Assembly (NCBI RefSeq): GCF_039655865.1
Contig: NZ_JBBYXL010000002.1
Span: 124,001 to 188,000, forward strand
Source: Prosthecobacter sp. SYSU 5D2
Lineage (GTDB): Bacteria > Verrucomicrobiota > Verrucomicrobiia > Verrucomicrobiales > Verrucomicrobiaceae
Direction: 5' to 3'
DNA: 64,000 nucleotides
Shown one piece after another: positions 24,789 to 33,856 of this stretch. How positions within the stretch are numbered: the stretch's first letter is position 1; the number at the start of each line of letters is the position of its first letter. Position numbers and translations under genes: made by a program. The notes under the pieces were generated by a model, which did no database searches, was not told where the DNA came from, and saw only the letters and a list, made by a program, of their open reading frames with translations.

Positions 24789-26138
24789 ATGCCTGTCAGC
24801 CGCCGTACCTTTTTCAAAAACACCTCCCTTGCTGCTGCCTCCGTCGCCTTTCCGGCGGTGGTGAAGTCGGCCAACCCCAATTCCAAGCTTCAGGTGGTCT
24901 CCGTGGGGGCCAATGGGATGGCCTTCAGCGACATCAAAAACATCGGCGGTCATGCGGCGGTGAAGTATGTGGGTTTCTGCGACATTGACAGCAGCCGCTT
25001 TGACAAGGTGGACGACGCCTTTCCTGGCACGCCACACTTTGCTGATTTCCGCGAGATGTATGCGCAACTGGGCGACAAGTTTGATGCGGTCTCCGTGGGC
25101 ACGCCGGACCACATGCATGCCAAGGCCTCCATTGATGCCATGCGCATGAAGAAGCATGTCTATTGCCAGAAGCCGCTGGCGCACACCGTGTGGGAATCAC
25201 GCCAGATGCGCCTGGAAGCAGAAAAGGCCGGCGTGGTGACGCAGATGGGCAACCAGATCCACTCCGCCATCGAGTACCGCCTGGGCACGCGCCTGTTGAA
25301 GGAAGGGGCCATTGGCAAAATCAAAGAAGTCTTTTCCTGGGTCGGCGTGACGGGCAACGAGCGCAACAAGCGCCTGGACCCGATGCCCGGCGCACCGGTG
25401 CCCGCGAATGTGAACTGGGACCTGTGGATTGGCGTGGCCCCCATGCGCGATTACGCCCCTTGTTATCATCCCTTCATCTGGCGTGACTGGCAGGACTTCG
25501 GTGGCGGGGCCATGGGCGACTTCGGCTGTCATATTCTGGACCCTGTTTTCACCGCGCTGGGGCTGAATGCGCCGCTGACCGTCACCGCCCGCAACAGCGG
25601 TATTAACCAGCACATCTGGCCCACCTCGGAGGAAGTGGAATATGTTTTCCCCGGCAGTGACATGACCGTGGACAAGACCCTGAAGGTAACCTGGAGCGAC
25701 GGCGGTCTGCGCCCTTCCCGTAAGCTTGCCAAGATGCCCGGCGATCTGGACCTGCCGAAGAGCGGCTCCCTGTTCATCGGGGAAAAGGGCAATATGGTGC
25801 TCGGTCACGTGGCCGGACCGCGCCTGTATCCGACGGAAAACTTCACCACCTTCAAGTATCCCAAAGAGCAGGGCCTCAGCCACTGGCATGTCTGGGTGGA
25901 TGCCTGCCTGGCCGGCGGGAAAACGAGCGACGGTTTCCACTACGCGGGCCCACTTTCGGAGGCGGTTCAGCTTGGCAATGTGGCCACGCGATTCTGCACT
26001 GGTCCTATTGATGCACGCACGGGTGATCCGCTTGAGCCGAAAATTTTAGAGTGGGATGCAGAAAACTTGCGGATTAAGAACTTCCCAGAGGCTGACAAGC
26101 TGCTGACCAAAACTTACCGTGATGGTTGGGCTATCTGA
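24789..26138 (+). CDS. Tat-exported Gfo/Idh/MocA oxidoreductase
   Basis: A 449-residue protein that begins with a twin-arginine leader (SRRTFFKN, residues 4-11, then an Ala-rich hydrophobic stretch). The Rossmann region has SVGANGMAF in place of GxGxxG, and the catalytic motif is CQKPLAHTV in place of EKP. A metal-like histidine segment GGGAMGDFGCH occurs later. Proteins of this type are exported folded with NAD bound and include GH109-like glycosidases; the reaction is unknown. It directly follows sufE and is followed by a terminator-like hairpin. Confidence 0.85.
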   Translation: MPVSRRTFFKNTSLAAASVAFPAVVKSANPNSKLQVVSVGANGMAFSDIKNIGGHAAVKYVGFCDIDSSRFDKVDDAFPGTPHFADFREMYAQLGDKFDAVSVGTPDHMHAKASIDAMRMKKHVYCQKPLAHTVWESRQMRLEAEKAGVVTQMGNQIHSAIEYRLGTRLLKEGAIGKIKEVFSWVGVTGNERNKRLDPMPGAPVPANVNWDLWIGVAPMRDYAPCYHPFIWRDWQDFGGGAMGDFGCHILDPVFTALGLNAPLTVTARNSGINQHIWPTSEEVEYVFPGSDMTVDKTLKVTWSDGGLRPSRKLAKMPGDLDLPKSGSLFIGEKGNMVLGHVAGPRLYPTENFTTFKYPKEQGLSHWHVWVDACLAGGKTSDGFHYAGPLSEAVQLGNVATRFCTGPIDARTGDPLEPKILEWDAENLRIKNFPEADKLLTKTYRDGWAI

Positions 26139-26196
26139 AATCATATGTAATATACTGATTAATAAGTTTGTAACTTATTGCCATTTTAAGTTCTGA

Positions 26197-26219
26197 CAGG
26201 CTTGCCAAAGCCTGATTTT
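26197..26219 (+). terminator. Rho-independent-like terminator
   Basis: CAGGCTT-GCCA-AAGCCTG forms a seven-base-pair stem with a four-base loop, followed by ATTTTG. It lies 59 bases after the stop of the Tat-exported Gfo/Idh/MocA gene. Another perfect palindrome, AATAAGTT-TGT-AACTTATT (26161-26179), is just upstream in an AT-rich stretch and could be an operator or part of the same end structure. Confidence 0.5.
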
Positions 26220-26300
26220 GGGGCCATGGGCAGCATCTGCCCGCAGAAATTAGACCGTGAATTGAGTCTTTGAAAGCGGGGTTGACGTTACTCATTCTCA

Positions 26301-27029
26301 ATGTCTCTTCGCCCCGCATCCACAGTTCGTGCTTCGTTTCCCATCACCGCCTGGACTCAGGTGGTGACGGCACGTGAAGGTGACGAAGTGGCCTCGAAGG
26401 CGGCGCTGGAGGAGTTGTGCAAAGGCTACTGGCCGGCCATTTACACCTATCTCCGTGCCCTGGGTTGTGACCGGGAGGAGGCGCTGGATGAGACCCAGGA
26501 GTTCATGACGCATTTCATCCAGGGCGGCGGGCTGCACAGCGTCTCGCCTGAACGCGGCCGTTTGCGCAGCTACCTGCGGCAGTCATTACGCAACCACCTC
26601 ACGACGGTGCGGCGGGATGCAGCGCGGCAAAAACGCGGCGGCGGCAAGACTTTCGTCTCCATGGATGATGTGGAGGTCTTTGACGTGCCGAGCCAGCCGG
26701 ATGCAGCGGACCAGTGGTTTGACCGCCGCTGGGCCTGGTCGGTGGTGAAGCACGCCATGGACCGTTTGGAAGCACGCTATCTGCGCCGCAACCGTGGTGC
26801 GGTGTTTGCCGCTTTGAAAGAAGGGCTCATCAGCCCGGAGCTGCTCCGGCCCTATGCCGAAATCGGGGAAGCCCTGCGCATGACAGAAAATCAGGTGAAA
26901 CTGGAAGTTCATCGCGCACGGCGGCGTTTTGCGGAGGAACTCCGTACGGAAGTGGCCATCACCCTGTCCCCGGACACGGACACGGATGAGGAACTGCGTT
27001 ACCTGATGAGTGTTCTGAGTTTTGAGTGA
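26301..27029 (+). CDS. Sigma-70 family (ECF-like) RNA polymerase sigma factor
   Basis: A 242-residue sigma factor. Region 2 is at about 15-100 (SFPITAWTQVVTARE, then YWPAIYTYLRALGCDREEALDETQEFM) and region 4 at about 165-220 (YAEIGEALRMTENQVKLEVHRARRRF). The long linker and the RQKRGGGKTFVSMDD segment match the family of sigma factors encoded next to Ser/Thr kinases in Planctomycetes and Verrucomicrobia. Its final codons overlap the kinase start by eight bases. It probably directs transcription of a regulon controlled by that kinase; the promoter sequence is unknown. Confidence 0.85.
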   Translation: MSLRPASTVRASFPITAWTQVVTAREGDEVASKAALEELCKGYWPAIYTYLRALGCDREEALDETQEFMTHFIQGGGLHSVSPERGRLRSYLRQSLRNHLTTVRRDAARQKRGGGKTFVSMDDVEVFDVPSQPDAADQWFDRRWAWSVVKHAMDRLEARYLRRNRGAVFAALKEGLISPELLRPYAEIGEALRMTENQVKLEVHRARRRFAEELRTEVAITLSPDTDTDEELRYLMSVLSFE

Positions 27030-28962
27030 CAGCAATTCCAGTCTGATTCCCTGCCCACGCTGCGGGAAGCCGCAAGCCCCCAAGCTGATGGTGGGCGGCC
27101 TCTGCCCTTCCTGTGTGGCACAGACCCTGAAGCGGGATTTCTTTTCCAATTTGGATGCGGAAATCGAGGAAAAGGAACCCCTCTCCCTCAATGTCCAGGG
27201 TTATGAGATTCAGGAGCTCATCGGCGGTGGCGGCATGGGGGAGGTGTATCGCGCCATCCTCACCGCCCGGGGCCGCGTGGTCGCCATGAAGGTCGTCTCC
27301 GGCCGGCTGACCCGGGACCCGGAAGTGACGGCACGGTTTGAGGCGGAAGTGGCGGCCCTTTCCCAGCTCAGCCATCACCATGTGGTGCGTGTGCTGGATC
27401 ATGGGGAGACGGCCAACGGGCGGCATTTCCTGGTCATGGAGTATGTGGACGGCTGTGACCTCCGCCGCTTGCTGCGTGCCCAGCGGCTGGATATGGAGCG
27501 GGCGCTGGACATCTTTTTGAAAGTCTGCCAGGGCGTCAGCCATGCCCATCAGCGGGGGCTGGTTCATCGCGACATCAAACCTGCCAACATCCTCATCGGC
27601 GCGGATGGCACGGTGAAGGTGGCGGACTTTGGCCTGGCCAAGACCCTGGTGGAAAACTCCACCGGCTACAGTTTTACGCAGACGCGCGACACCTTTGGCA
27701 CGCCTTACTACGTCGCCCCGGAAGTCACCCGCAGTGCCGGTGCGGCGGATGTGCGGGCAGATGTGTATGCGCTGGGCGTGCTGCTGTATGAGCTGCTCAC
27801 CGGTTCCGTACCCATGGGTCAGTTCACGCCGCTGTCGAAAAAGACAGGGCTGAGCAAAAAGATAGACGCCATCGTCTGCCACGCCCTGGCGGATGATCCC
27901 GAGCGGCGGCTGGCATCCGTCTCCGAGCTGGCCCGGACGGTGGAAAAAATCGCCGAGGATCACCGGCGGAGGCACAAGAAAAAGGTCCGTAGCCGCCGTT
28001 TCCGCGCAGGGGCTCTGGTGGTGCTGATGATGGGCCTCGGGGTGGCGGCCGGTGCCTGGATCAGCAAAGACGGCCAGTCTCTCTACCATCCGTTGCGCAG
28101 CCTGAAGGATGCAAGCCGTGCCTCCTCCGACGCACCCTGGCAAAACAGCCTTGGGATGGAGTTTGTACCTGTGCCCGGCACCCAGGTCCTCTTCTGCAAG
28201 CATGAAACCCGTGTCCAGGACTATGCCGCTTTTGACAAGATCGAAAGCGAGCTCGCTCCTGACTGGCGGGCGGCCGCACTGGTGGAAAAGGTGGGACAGG
28301 ATTCCCTCACGGGACAGGCCTCCGCATCCCAGCCGACCAGCTGGGCCGCTCCCGGATTTCAGCAGGGGCCCTCGCATCCTGTCTGCGGCATGAGCCAGCT
28401 GGATGCGCGGTTCTTCTGCGCCTGGCTCACCAGCAAGGAACTGGCTGCCGGCTGGTTAAAAAAAGGCCAGGTTTACCGCCTGCCCACGGATGCCGAGTGG
28501 AGCCTGGCCGCAGGAATCAGCCAGGATCCGGGCCCGTATGCCAACATTGAGCTGCCTCTGGAGCCGAACGTTCTCCCTGCAGGCAACTTTGCCGGCCCGG
28601 AAGTCCTGGAGCATGCCCTGTGGCCTTCCCAAATGTCTGCGGATGCTCCGGAGGACTCTTTTGTCTGCACGGCTCCGGCGGGCAGTTTTCCGGCCAACCG
28701 CCATGGCCTTTTTGACATGCATGGAAATGCTGCTGAATGGACGGCCACCCAATTGGACAACCGGCGCAGCATTGCCCCTGGCCATTACATCCTGCGTGGC
28801 GGCTCCTGGGCCACCGGCAGGGTCATGAAAATGCAGCCTGAATCCCGCCACCACGCCCGTAGCACACGGGCGCAGCCTGATTTTGGCTTTCGTGTGGTGC
28901 TGGATCTGGATGCAAAATCCATGGTCCCCCGTCCGCTGGATCCGATCACCCCTGATAATTGA
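27022..28962 (+). CDS. Membrane Ser/Thr protein kinase with formylglycine-generating-enzyme-like ectodomain
   Basis: A 646-residue kinase starting at a TTG that overlaps the sigma factor gene; this start keeps the N-terminal zinc ribbon (C11, C14, C28, C31). The kinase domain (61-310) has GGGGMGEVY, ATP lysine K90, HRDIKPAN (182-189) and DFG (202-204). A single transmembrane helix (about 332-350) precedes a C-terminal FGE-sulfatase (SUMF1-type) domain (about 373-640) with NSLGMEFVPVPG, RLPTDAEW, DMHGNAAEW and LRGGSWA. The kinase is cytoplasmic and the FGE-like part extracytoplasmic, presumably a sensor. The pairing with the sigma factor suggests phosphorylation-based control. Confidence 0.88.
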   Translation: MSDSNSSLIPCPRCGKPQAPKLMVGGLCPSCVAQTLKRDFFSNLDAEIEEKEPLSLNVQGYEIQELIGGGGMGEVYRAILTARGRVVAMKVVSGRLTRDPEVTARFEAEVAALSQLSHHHVVRVLDHGETANGRHFLVMEYVDGCDLRRLLRAQRLDMERALDIFLKVCQGVSHAHQRGLVHRDIKPANILIGADGTVKVADFGLAKTLVENSTGYSFTQTRDTFGTPYYVAPEVTRSAGAADVRADVYALGVLLYELLTGSVPMGQFTPLSKKTGLSKKIDAIVCHALADDPERRLASVSELARTVEKIAEDHRRRHKKKVRSRRFRAGALVVLMMGLGVAAGAWISKDGQSLYHPLRSLKDASRASSDAPWQNSLGMEFVPVPGTQVLFCKHETRVQDYAAFDKIESELAPDWRAAALVEKVGQDSLTGQASASQPTSWAAPGFQQGPSHPVCGMSQLDARFFCAWLTSKELAAGWLKKGQVYRLPTDAEWSLAAGISQDPGPYANIELPLEPNVLPAGNFAGPEVLEHALWPSQMSADAPEDSFVCTAPAGSFPANRHGLFDMHGNAAEWTATQLDNRRSIAPGHYILRGGSWATGRVMKMQPESRHHARSTRAQPDFGFRVVLDLDAKSMVPRPLDPITPDN

Positions 28963-28968
28963 AGGCGC

Positions 28969-30393
28969 TTACGCGATCAGCTTCTCAATCACCTGGCCGC
29001 CGAACTGGCTCAGCTGTTTAAAACGGCCTGCGTGGTAAAAGGTCAGTTTGTTATCATCCAGCCCGAGTAGCCGCAGCAGCGTCACATGCAGGTCTCGCAC
29101 ATGATGCACATCCTCCACGGCCTCCATGCCCCGGTCATCGGTGGCACCGATGGTGTGCCCGGCCTTCACCCCACCACCTGCAAACCAGACAGTCATCGCT
29201 TTCGGATTGTGGTCGCGCCCGTATTGCGTGCCGCCGCGCACGCCATTGTCCGGCGTGCGGCCAAATTCACCACACCAGACAATGAGCGTGTCCTCCAGCA
29301 TGCCGCGCTGTTTGAGATCGGCGATCAGTGCCGCGATGGGCTGGTCCACCTGGCGGATGAGGTTGCCATGGGCGCGCTCGATGTAGTCGTGGCTGTCCCA
29401 GGTGCCCGCGTAGAGCTGCACAAAACGCACGCCCTTTTCCACCAGCTTCCGAGCCAGCAGGCATTTCCGGCCAAAGGCGTCCGTGGCATCCTGGCCGATG
29501 CCGTACAGCTCCTTCGTTTTCGTGTCTTCCTGCTCGATGTCGATCACCTCCGGCACCTGCATCTGCATGCGGAAGGCCAGCTCATAGTTGTTCATGCGTG
29601 CCTTCAGCTCATCATGCCAGGGGTGGTTATTGACATGCTTTTGGTTAAGCCTCCCCAGCAGGTCCAGGTTGGCGCGCTGGTGCTCCGGGGTGATGCCCTG
29701 CGGCGGTTGCAGGTCCAGAATAGGGCTGCCCTTGGGCCGCAGCGGCGTGCCCTGAAAATGTGCGGGCAGGTAGCCGTTGCTCCAGTTCGCACTGCCGCCC
29801 TGCGGGTAACTGATCTCCGGCAGCACCACAAAACCCGGCAGGTCCTGGTTCATCGTGCCCAGCCCATACGTCACCCAGGCACCGATGGCCGGATCTCCGC
29901 CGAACCGGTTGCCGCAGTTCATCTGGTACATCGCCGTCGGATGGTTTACACTATCCACCTGGCATCCACGAAAGAAGCACAGCTCATCCGCCACCTTGCT
30001 GAGGTGCTGCCACGGCTCGCTCATCCACGCGCCGCTCTGCCCATGCTGCGCAAACTTGAACGGGCTGCGAACATAGTAACGCTTGCCGCTTTCCATGGCC
30101 GATTTCATCGCCCCTTCGCGGATGAACTCCTTCAGGTGTAGCTTCTCCAGCACCGGTTTGGGGTCAAAGCAGTCAATGTGGCTCGGCCCGCCCTCCATCA
30201 TCAGGAAGATGCAGTTCTTCGCCTTCGCCGGTGCCTGCTGCGCCTTCGGCGAAAGCGGCCCCACCTTTTCCGAGGCCATCAGCGACGTCAGCGCCACACT
30301 GCCCAGCGTCGTGCCCAGGCCATAGACAAACTCACGCCGCGTCGGCGCATGCAGCGCCCGCGCTCCAGCACAGGGGAAAAAAGGTCGGCTCAT
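28969..30393 (-). CDS. Tat-exported DUF1501 protein
   Basis: A 474-residue DUF1501 protein with a twin-arginine leader (TRREFVYGLG, residues 18-27) and the core segment MMEGGPSHIDCFDPKP (metal/nucleophile region), LIVWCGEFGRTPDNG and a terminal HAGRFKQLSQFGG. It is convergent with the kinase gene (six bases apart) and 78 bases downstream of a PSD1 gene on the same strand, giving the standard PSD1-DUF1501 order. It probably acts in the periplasm on polysaccharide-derived substrates; no reaction has been proved. Confidence 0.9.
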   Translation of the reverse strand: MSRPFFPCAGARALHAPTRREFVYGLGTTLGSVALTSLMASEKVGPLSPKAQQAPAKAKNCIFLMMEGGPSHIDCFDPKPVLEKLHLKEFIREGAMKSAMESGKRYYVRSPFKFAQHGQSGAWMSEPWQHLSKVADELCFFRGCQVDSVNHPTAMYQMNCGNRFGGDPAIGAWVTYGLGTMNQDLPGFVVLPEISYPQGGSANWSNGYLPAHFQGTPLRPKGSPILDLQPPQGITPEHQRANLDLLGRLNQKHVNNHPWHDELKARMNNYELAFRMQMQVPEVIDIEQEDTKTKELYGIGQDATDAFGRKCLLARKLVEKGVRFVQLYAGTWDSHDYIERAHGNLIRQVDQPIAALIADLKQRGMLEDTLIVWCGEFGRTPDNGVRGGTQYGRDHNPKAMTVWFAGGGVKAGHTIGATDDRGMEAVEDVHHVRDLHVTLLRLLGLDDNKLTFYHAGRFKQLSQFGGQVIEKLIA

Positions 30394-30471
30394 AGTTCTA
30401 TCTTATATTCCTTTGAAACATTGAGTGAGTGCCAGAAAAAACATGGGCAGGATTCATGGCCCCGGCTCCCC

Positions 30472-33390
30472 TCAATACACATACGAAAACTCGTTGGCAT
30501 TCATCAGCACCAGGCACACATCGGCCAAGGCCCGGGTGCGGGCATCCACGTCGCCGGGCTGCAGATCGGGGACGAAATCGGCGTAGGCAGGCAGCTTTTC
30601 CTGGAAGCTGAATTTCTCGCCCGTGTTCTCTTCCACCGCCTCGCGTGTGATCTCCAGCGGCGGCTTTTTCGGCGCAAAGACCAGCGCCTTTTGCCGGGTC
30701 TCCATCTGCTGCCAGTGGGCTTCGCAGGCGGCCTTTTCATCCGCTGTCGGCGCACGGCCATAGGCCAGGCGGAAAACCTGGTCAATCGCCGCCGACGGAG
30801 CCTCCTTTAAGGCACGGGCCGCCAGGGCCAGTGCCCGGTCATAACTCGCCTGTCCGTTAAACAGACTGAAGACCTGTGGCGTGACGGTGGAGACCTCCCG
30901 CGCCTCGCAGGAGAAGTCCGGCCCCGGTTCATTGAAGACCTCCATGAAAGGATCCCGCAGGCCGCGAATCTTCAGCGCATACAGGCTGCGCCGATGTCGC
31001 TGGGAGGGCAGGGGATTCGGCACCCAGGCGGCAGCAAAAGTGCCCATGACCTGACGTGGCTGCATCGCTACCTCCAGGTTGATCTCCGGACGGTTCGGGA
31101 TGCCGCCCAGCGTCGGGTTCAGCTCCCCCGTCACCTTCAGCATTGTATCCCGCAGCTCCTCCGCCGTCAGCCGTCTCGGTTTAAAAACCGCATACGCCGC
31201 CTCCATCTCCCCCCGGCTCATCTCCGCCCCTGTTGCTTCTTGAGAACTGCGCACTGCAAACTGAGCACTCCTGCGATACGCGTCACTCATCATGATCACC
31301 CGGTGCATCTCTTTAAACGACCAGCCCTTTTCCACAAACGTCGCCGCCAGCCAGTCCAGCAGCTCCGGGTGCGTCGGCTTCTTGCCCGTGCTGCCAAAGT
31401 TATTGGGATTGCCTGCGAGCGCCTGGTCGAAGTGCCACAGCCACAAGCGGTTGACGATTGTGCGCGTCGTCAGTGGATTGTCTGCACAGGCGATCCACCG
31501 GGCCAGTTCGCTACGCCTGCCTTCAACCTCAGCTGGGATTTCCGCCTGGAGGTCAGCCGTTTCAAACAGCGCCGTCAGCACGCCCGGCTTCACCGGCGTG
31601 GTGGGGGAAAAGGGATCGCCCCCACCCAGGATGGCGGTCGCCTCCAGCTCGCCCTGGCCCATCGGATTCACCGGCATCCGCATGGGCTGGTTTACGCTGG
31701 TCATCTGCGGTGTGAGACCGTTGTAAACGCTGAAGGCAAACGGCTCGTAGCGCTCCATCTCCCATCTCAGGCGCTCCAGCCCCTTGCGAGCCACACGTTC
31801 ATTGCCAAAATCCACCGGCTCAAATCCGACCAGCTTCGGCGGATAGCTGCCTTCCTTGGCCCCTTGTTTTTGCAGGCTCGCCCGCGCCACTTCAAAAACG
31901 CCCGTGAAATTCTTCGACTTGCCTTTGCCCTTCTTCACCTGCCCGCCAGTTTCCACAAAGGCACGCGCATCCGCCACCGCCTTGTCCCACGCGCTGCGGT
32001 CCAGACTCTTGTCAGCAAACCATTTCTCTGCATTGACAAGCATTTTGTTATCCAGCTCGCGAAGCGCGGCCAGGTGACCCTCGAAACGCTGCTCCAGATA
32101 CTTCCGTTCCTCAAAGCCCGCCGTGTTCTCCTTGTCCGTAAACGGAGCCGGGCGCTCCGCCAGTTGGGTGGTGCTGAAGCAGGCTTGCATCGCATAATAA
32201 TCATGCGTGGGGATGGGGTCAAACTTGTGGTCGTGGCAGCGCGCGCATTGCAGCGAATGCGCCAGGAAGGTCTCTCCCACGCTGTTCGTCACATCGTCCA
32301 AAAACCGCTGCCGAGCGATCTTCGCGACCTCCATGCCCGTCAGCTCCCACGGCCCCATGCGCAAAAAGCCCGTGGCGATCAGCGCTTCAGACTGCGTGGC
32401 CTTTCCCTCCTTGCCCGCCACCATCTCATCCCCCGCAATCTGCTCCCGGATGAACCGGTCATACGGCTTGTCCTCATTAAAACTGCGCACCACATAATCC
32501 CGATAGCGCCAGGCATTGCCGCGTTCATAGTCATTGGCAAAGCCGCTGCTGTCCGCATACCGCGCCACATCCAGCCAGTGCCGCGCCATGCGCTCCCCAT
32601 AATGTGGCGATTCTAACAAACGGTTGATTAATTTTGCATACGTCGCATCCGCTCCCTTCGTCTGTGCCATCTCTGCGACAAAAGCCTCCACCTCTTCCGG
32701 CGACGGTGGCAGCCCGGTCAGGTCAAACGCCGCCCGGCGGATCAAGGTTCGCGCATCCGCTGCCGGCGCGGCTTGGAGCCCTTCCGGCATCCGTTGGGCG
32801 ATCAGCACATCCACCGGATGCCTCTTTTCCGTTGCCGGGATCACAGGCTTTTTCACCGGTTGATACGCCCACAGCGCCTCCGGTACATAACGGCGGCCCG
32901 CCCAGTCTGGCGACAGCGCCCCCACCGTCTTCACGATGATGCCGTCCTCCGCATTCCACTTCTCCGCATTCGCCTTGGCCACTTCGCTTCGGCGCGCCTC
33001 GTCAGGCCACGGAGCGCCTTTTGAAATCCAGTCCTTCAGGGCCACGAGTTGCGGGTCCGTGAGCCTGTCATTCTCCTTCGGCGGCATCGCCTCCCAGTCA
33101 TCGTGGCTGCGTGTGGAGGCCAGGTAGAGCGGGCTTTCATCTGGCTTTCCAGGTACCAGGCTGGACGCCTCGCTGTCGCCACCCTTCAGCGTGCTGGCCA
33201 GGCTGCGCATATCCAGGCCGCCTTTGATCTTCGCCTCATCATTGCCGTGGCAGGCCAGGCATTTCTCCTGAAACATCGGCCACACACGCCGGACAAACAG
33301 AGCCTCCGCCTCTTCTGCGGCGAGCGGGGAGGTGATCAACAGGGCAAGCAGGGCAGTGCGTAAAGGCATGGCAGTGAAACGGTGCATCAA
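30472..33390 (-). CDS. PSD1 and planctomycete cytochrome c domain protein (DUF1549/DUF1553)
   Basis: A 972-residue exported protein. A signal peptide is followed by a PSCyt1 region (CLACH, residues 44-48), DUF1549 (about 180-390 with HWLDVARYADSSGF and ARCHDHKFDPIPTHDYY) and DUF1553 (about 620-960 with RTIVNRLWLWHFD and PRRLTAEELRD). Just before the latter motif the usual short linker is replaced by a stretch (QFAVRSSQEATG) encoded by a repetitive DNA sequence (31240-31270). It is upstream of and co-oriented with its DUF1501 partner. Confidence 0.9.
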   Translation of the reverse strand: MMHRFTAMPLRTALLALLITSPLAAEEAEALFVRRVWPMFQEKCLACHGNDEAKIKGGLDMRSLASTLKGGDSEASSLVPGKPDESPLYLASTRSHDDWEAMPPKENDRLTDPQLVALKDWISKGAPWPDEARRSEVAKANAEKWNAEDGIIVKTVGALSPDWAGRRYVPEALWAYQPVKKPVIPATEKRHPVDVLIAQRMPEGLQAAPAADARTLIRRAAFDLTGLPPSPEEVEAFVAEMAQTKGADATYAKLINRLLESPHYGERMARHWLDVARYADSSGFANDYERGNAWRYRDYVVRSFNEDKPYDRFIREQIAGDEMVAGKEGKATQSEALIATGFLRMGPWELTGMEVAKIARQRFLDDVTNSVGETFLAHSLQCARCHDHKFDPIPTHDYYAMQACFSTTQLAERPAPFTDKENTAGFEERKYLEQRFEGHLAALRELDNKMLVNAEKWFADKSLDRSAWDKAVADARAFVETGGQVKKGKGKSKNFTGVFEVARASLQKQGAKEGSYPPKLVGFEPVDFGNERVARKGLERLRWEMERYEPFAFSVYNGLTPQMTSVNQPMRMPVNPMGQGELEATAILGGGDPFSPTTPVKPGVLTALFETADLQAEIPAEVEGRRSELARWIACADNPLTTRTIVNRLWLWHFDQALAGNPNNFGSTGKKPTHPELLDWLAATFVEKGWSFKEMHRVIMMSDAYRRSAQFAVRSSQEATGAEMSRGEMEAAYAVFKPRRLTAEELRDTMLKVTGELNPTLGGIPNRPEINLEVAMQPRQVMGTFAAAWVPNPLPSQRHRRSLYALKIRGLRDPFMEVFNEPGPDFSCEAREVSTVTPQVFSLFNGQASYDRALALAARALKEAPSAAIDQVFRLAYGRAPTADEKAACEAHWQQMETRQKALVFAPKKPPLEITREAVEENTGEKFSFQEKLPAYADFVPDLQPGDVDARTRALADVCLVLMNANEFSYVY
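31240..31270 (-). repeat. Short degenerate tandem sequence inside PSD1 gene
   Basis: On the minus strand the stretch reads GTGCTCAGTTTGCAGTGCGC followed by AGTTCTCA, a degenerate repetition of a GTGC(T/G)CAGTT-like unit. It encodes SAQFAVRSSQ, a segment with no equivalent in the other PSD1 protein of this window. Similar CAGT-rich units occur as intergenic repeats in related genomes (recalled, not checked). Confidence 0.35.
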
Positions 33391-33436
33391 GGGTTCTCTG
33401 TCTTTTCCCGTTCAGCGGCTGAAAAGTGCCAAAAGA

Positions 33437-33808
33437 CTACGGCAGCTCGCTCCAGCGGATGTCCCGCCGCAGACCCACCACATGGAAAAACCGGTCCGCT
33501 TCCTGGATGTAGCCCTTTCCATCCACCGTCATCCCCTCCGCCTCCAGGCGCGCCTTTTGCTTCTCCTGTGTCTCCAGAGCCATGTTCGGACTGATGCGCG
33601 CATCCGCACTCACCACCCGATGCCACGGCAGTCTTGCCGATTCCTCTTCCGTCAGCCGGCTCATCACCGTGGCCACATGCCGTGCCACCACATTCATATG
33701 CACTGCGATGCTGCCATACGTGGTAAACTTTCCTTCCGGGATCAGCCCCACCAGACGGATCACCTCCGCCCGGATGCGGATGAAGGCAGTGGACTTGGCT
33801 TTGGCCAT
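33437..33808 (-). CDS. Alkyltransferase-like (ATL) protein of the MGMT family
   Basis: A 123-residue protein comprising the DNA-binding domain of O6-alkylguanine-DNA alkyltransferases. The helix-turn-helix region (GKFTTYGSIAVHMNVVARHVATVMSRL, residues 27-53) is intact, but the active-site PCHRV is PWHRVV (61-66), with tryptophan replacing the alkyl-accepting cysteine. ATL proteins bind O6-alkylguanine lesions and hand them to nucleotide excision repair rather than removing the alkyl group. It stands alone between the PSD1 gene and a GAF protein. Confidence 0.88.
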   Translation of the reverse strand: MAKAKSTAFIRIRAEVIRLVGLIPEGKFTTYGSIAVHMNVVARHVATVMSRLTEEESARLPWHRVVSADARISPNMALETQEKQKARLEAEGMTVDGKGYIQEADRFFHVVGLRRDIRWSELP

Positions 33809-33856
33809 GGGATGAGAGTATATGGAGAGCGCCTGTGCATTGAAAGGCCCATCACA

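Noticed and set aside
30994..32616. A 540-codon plus-strand frame inside the PSD1 gene
   Set aside because: The minus-strand PSD1 reading has the DUF1549 and DUF1553 motifs; the plus frame shows none and is His/Arg/Leu-biased.
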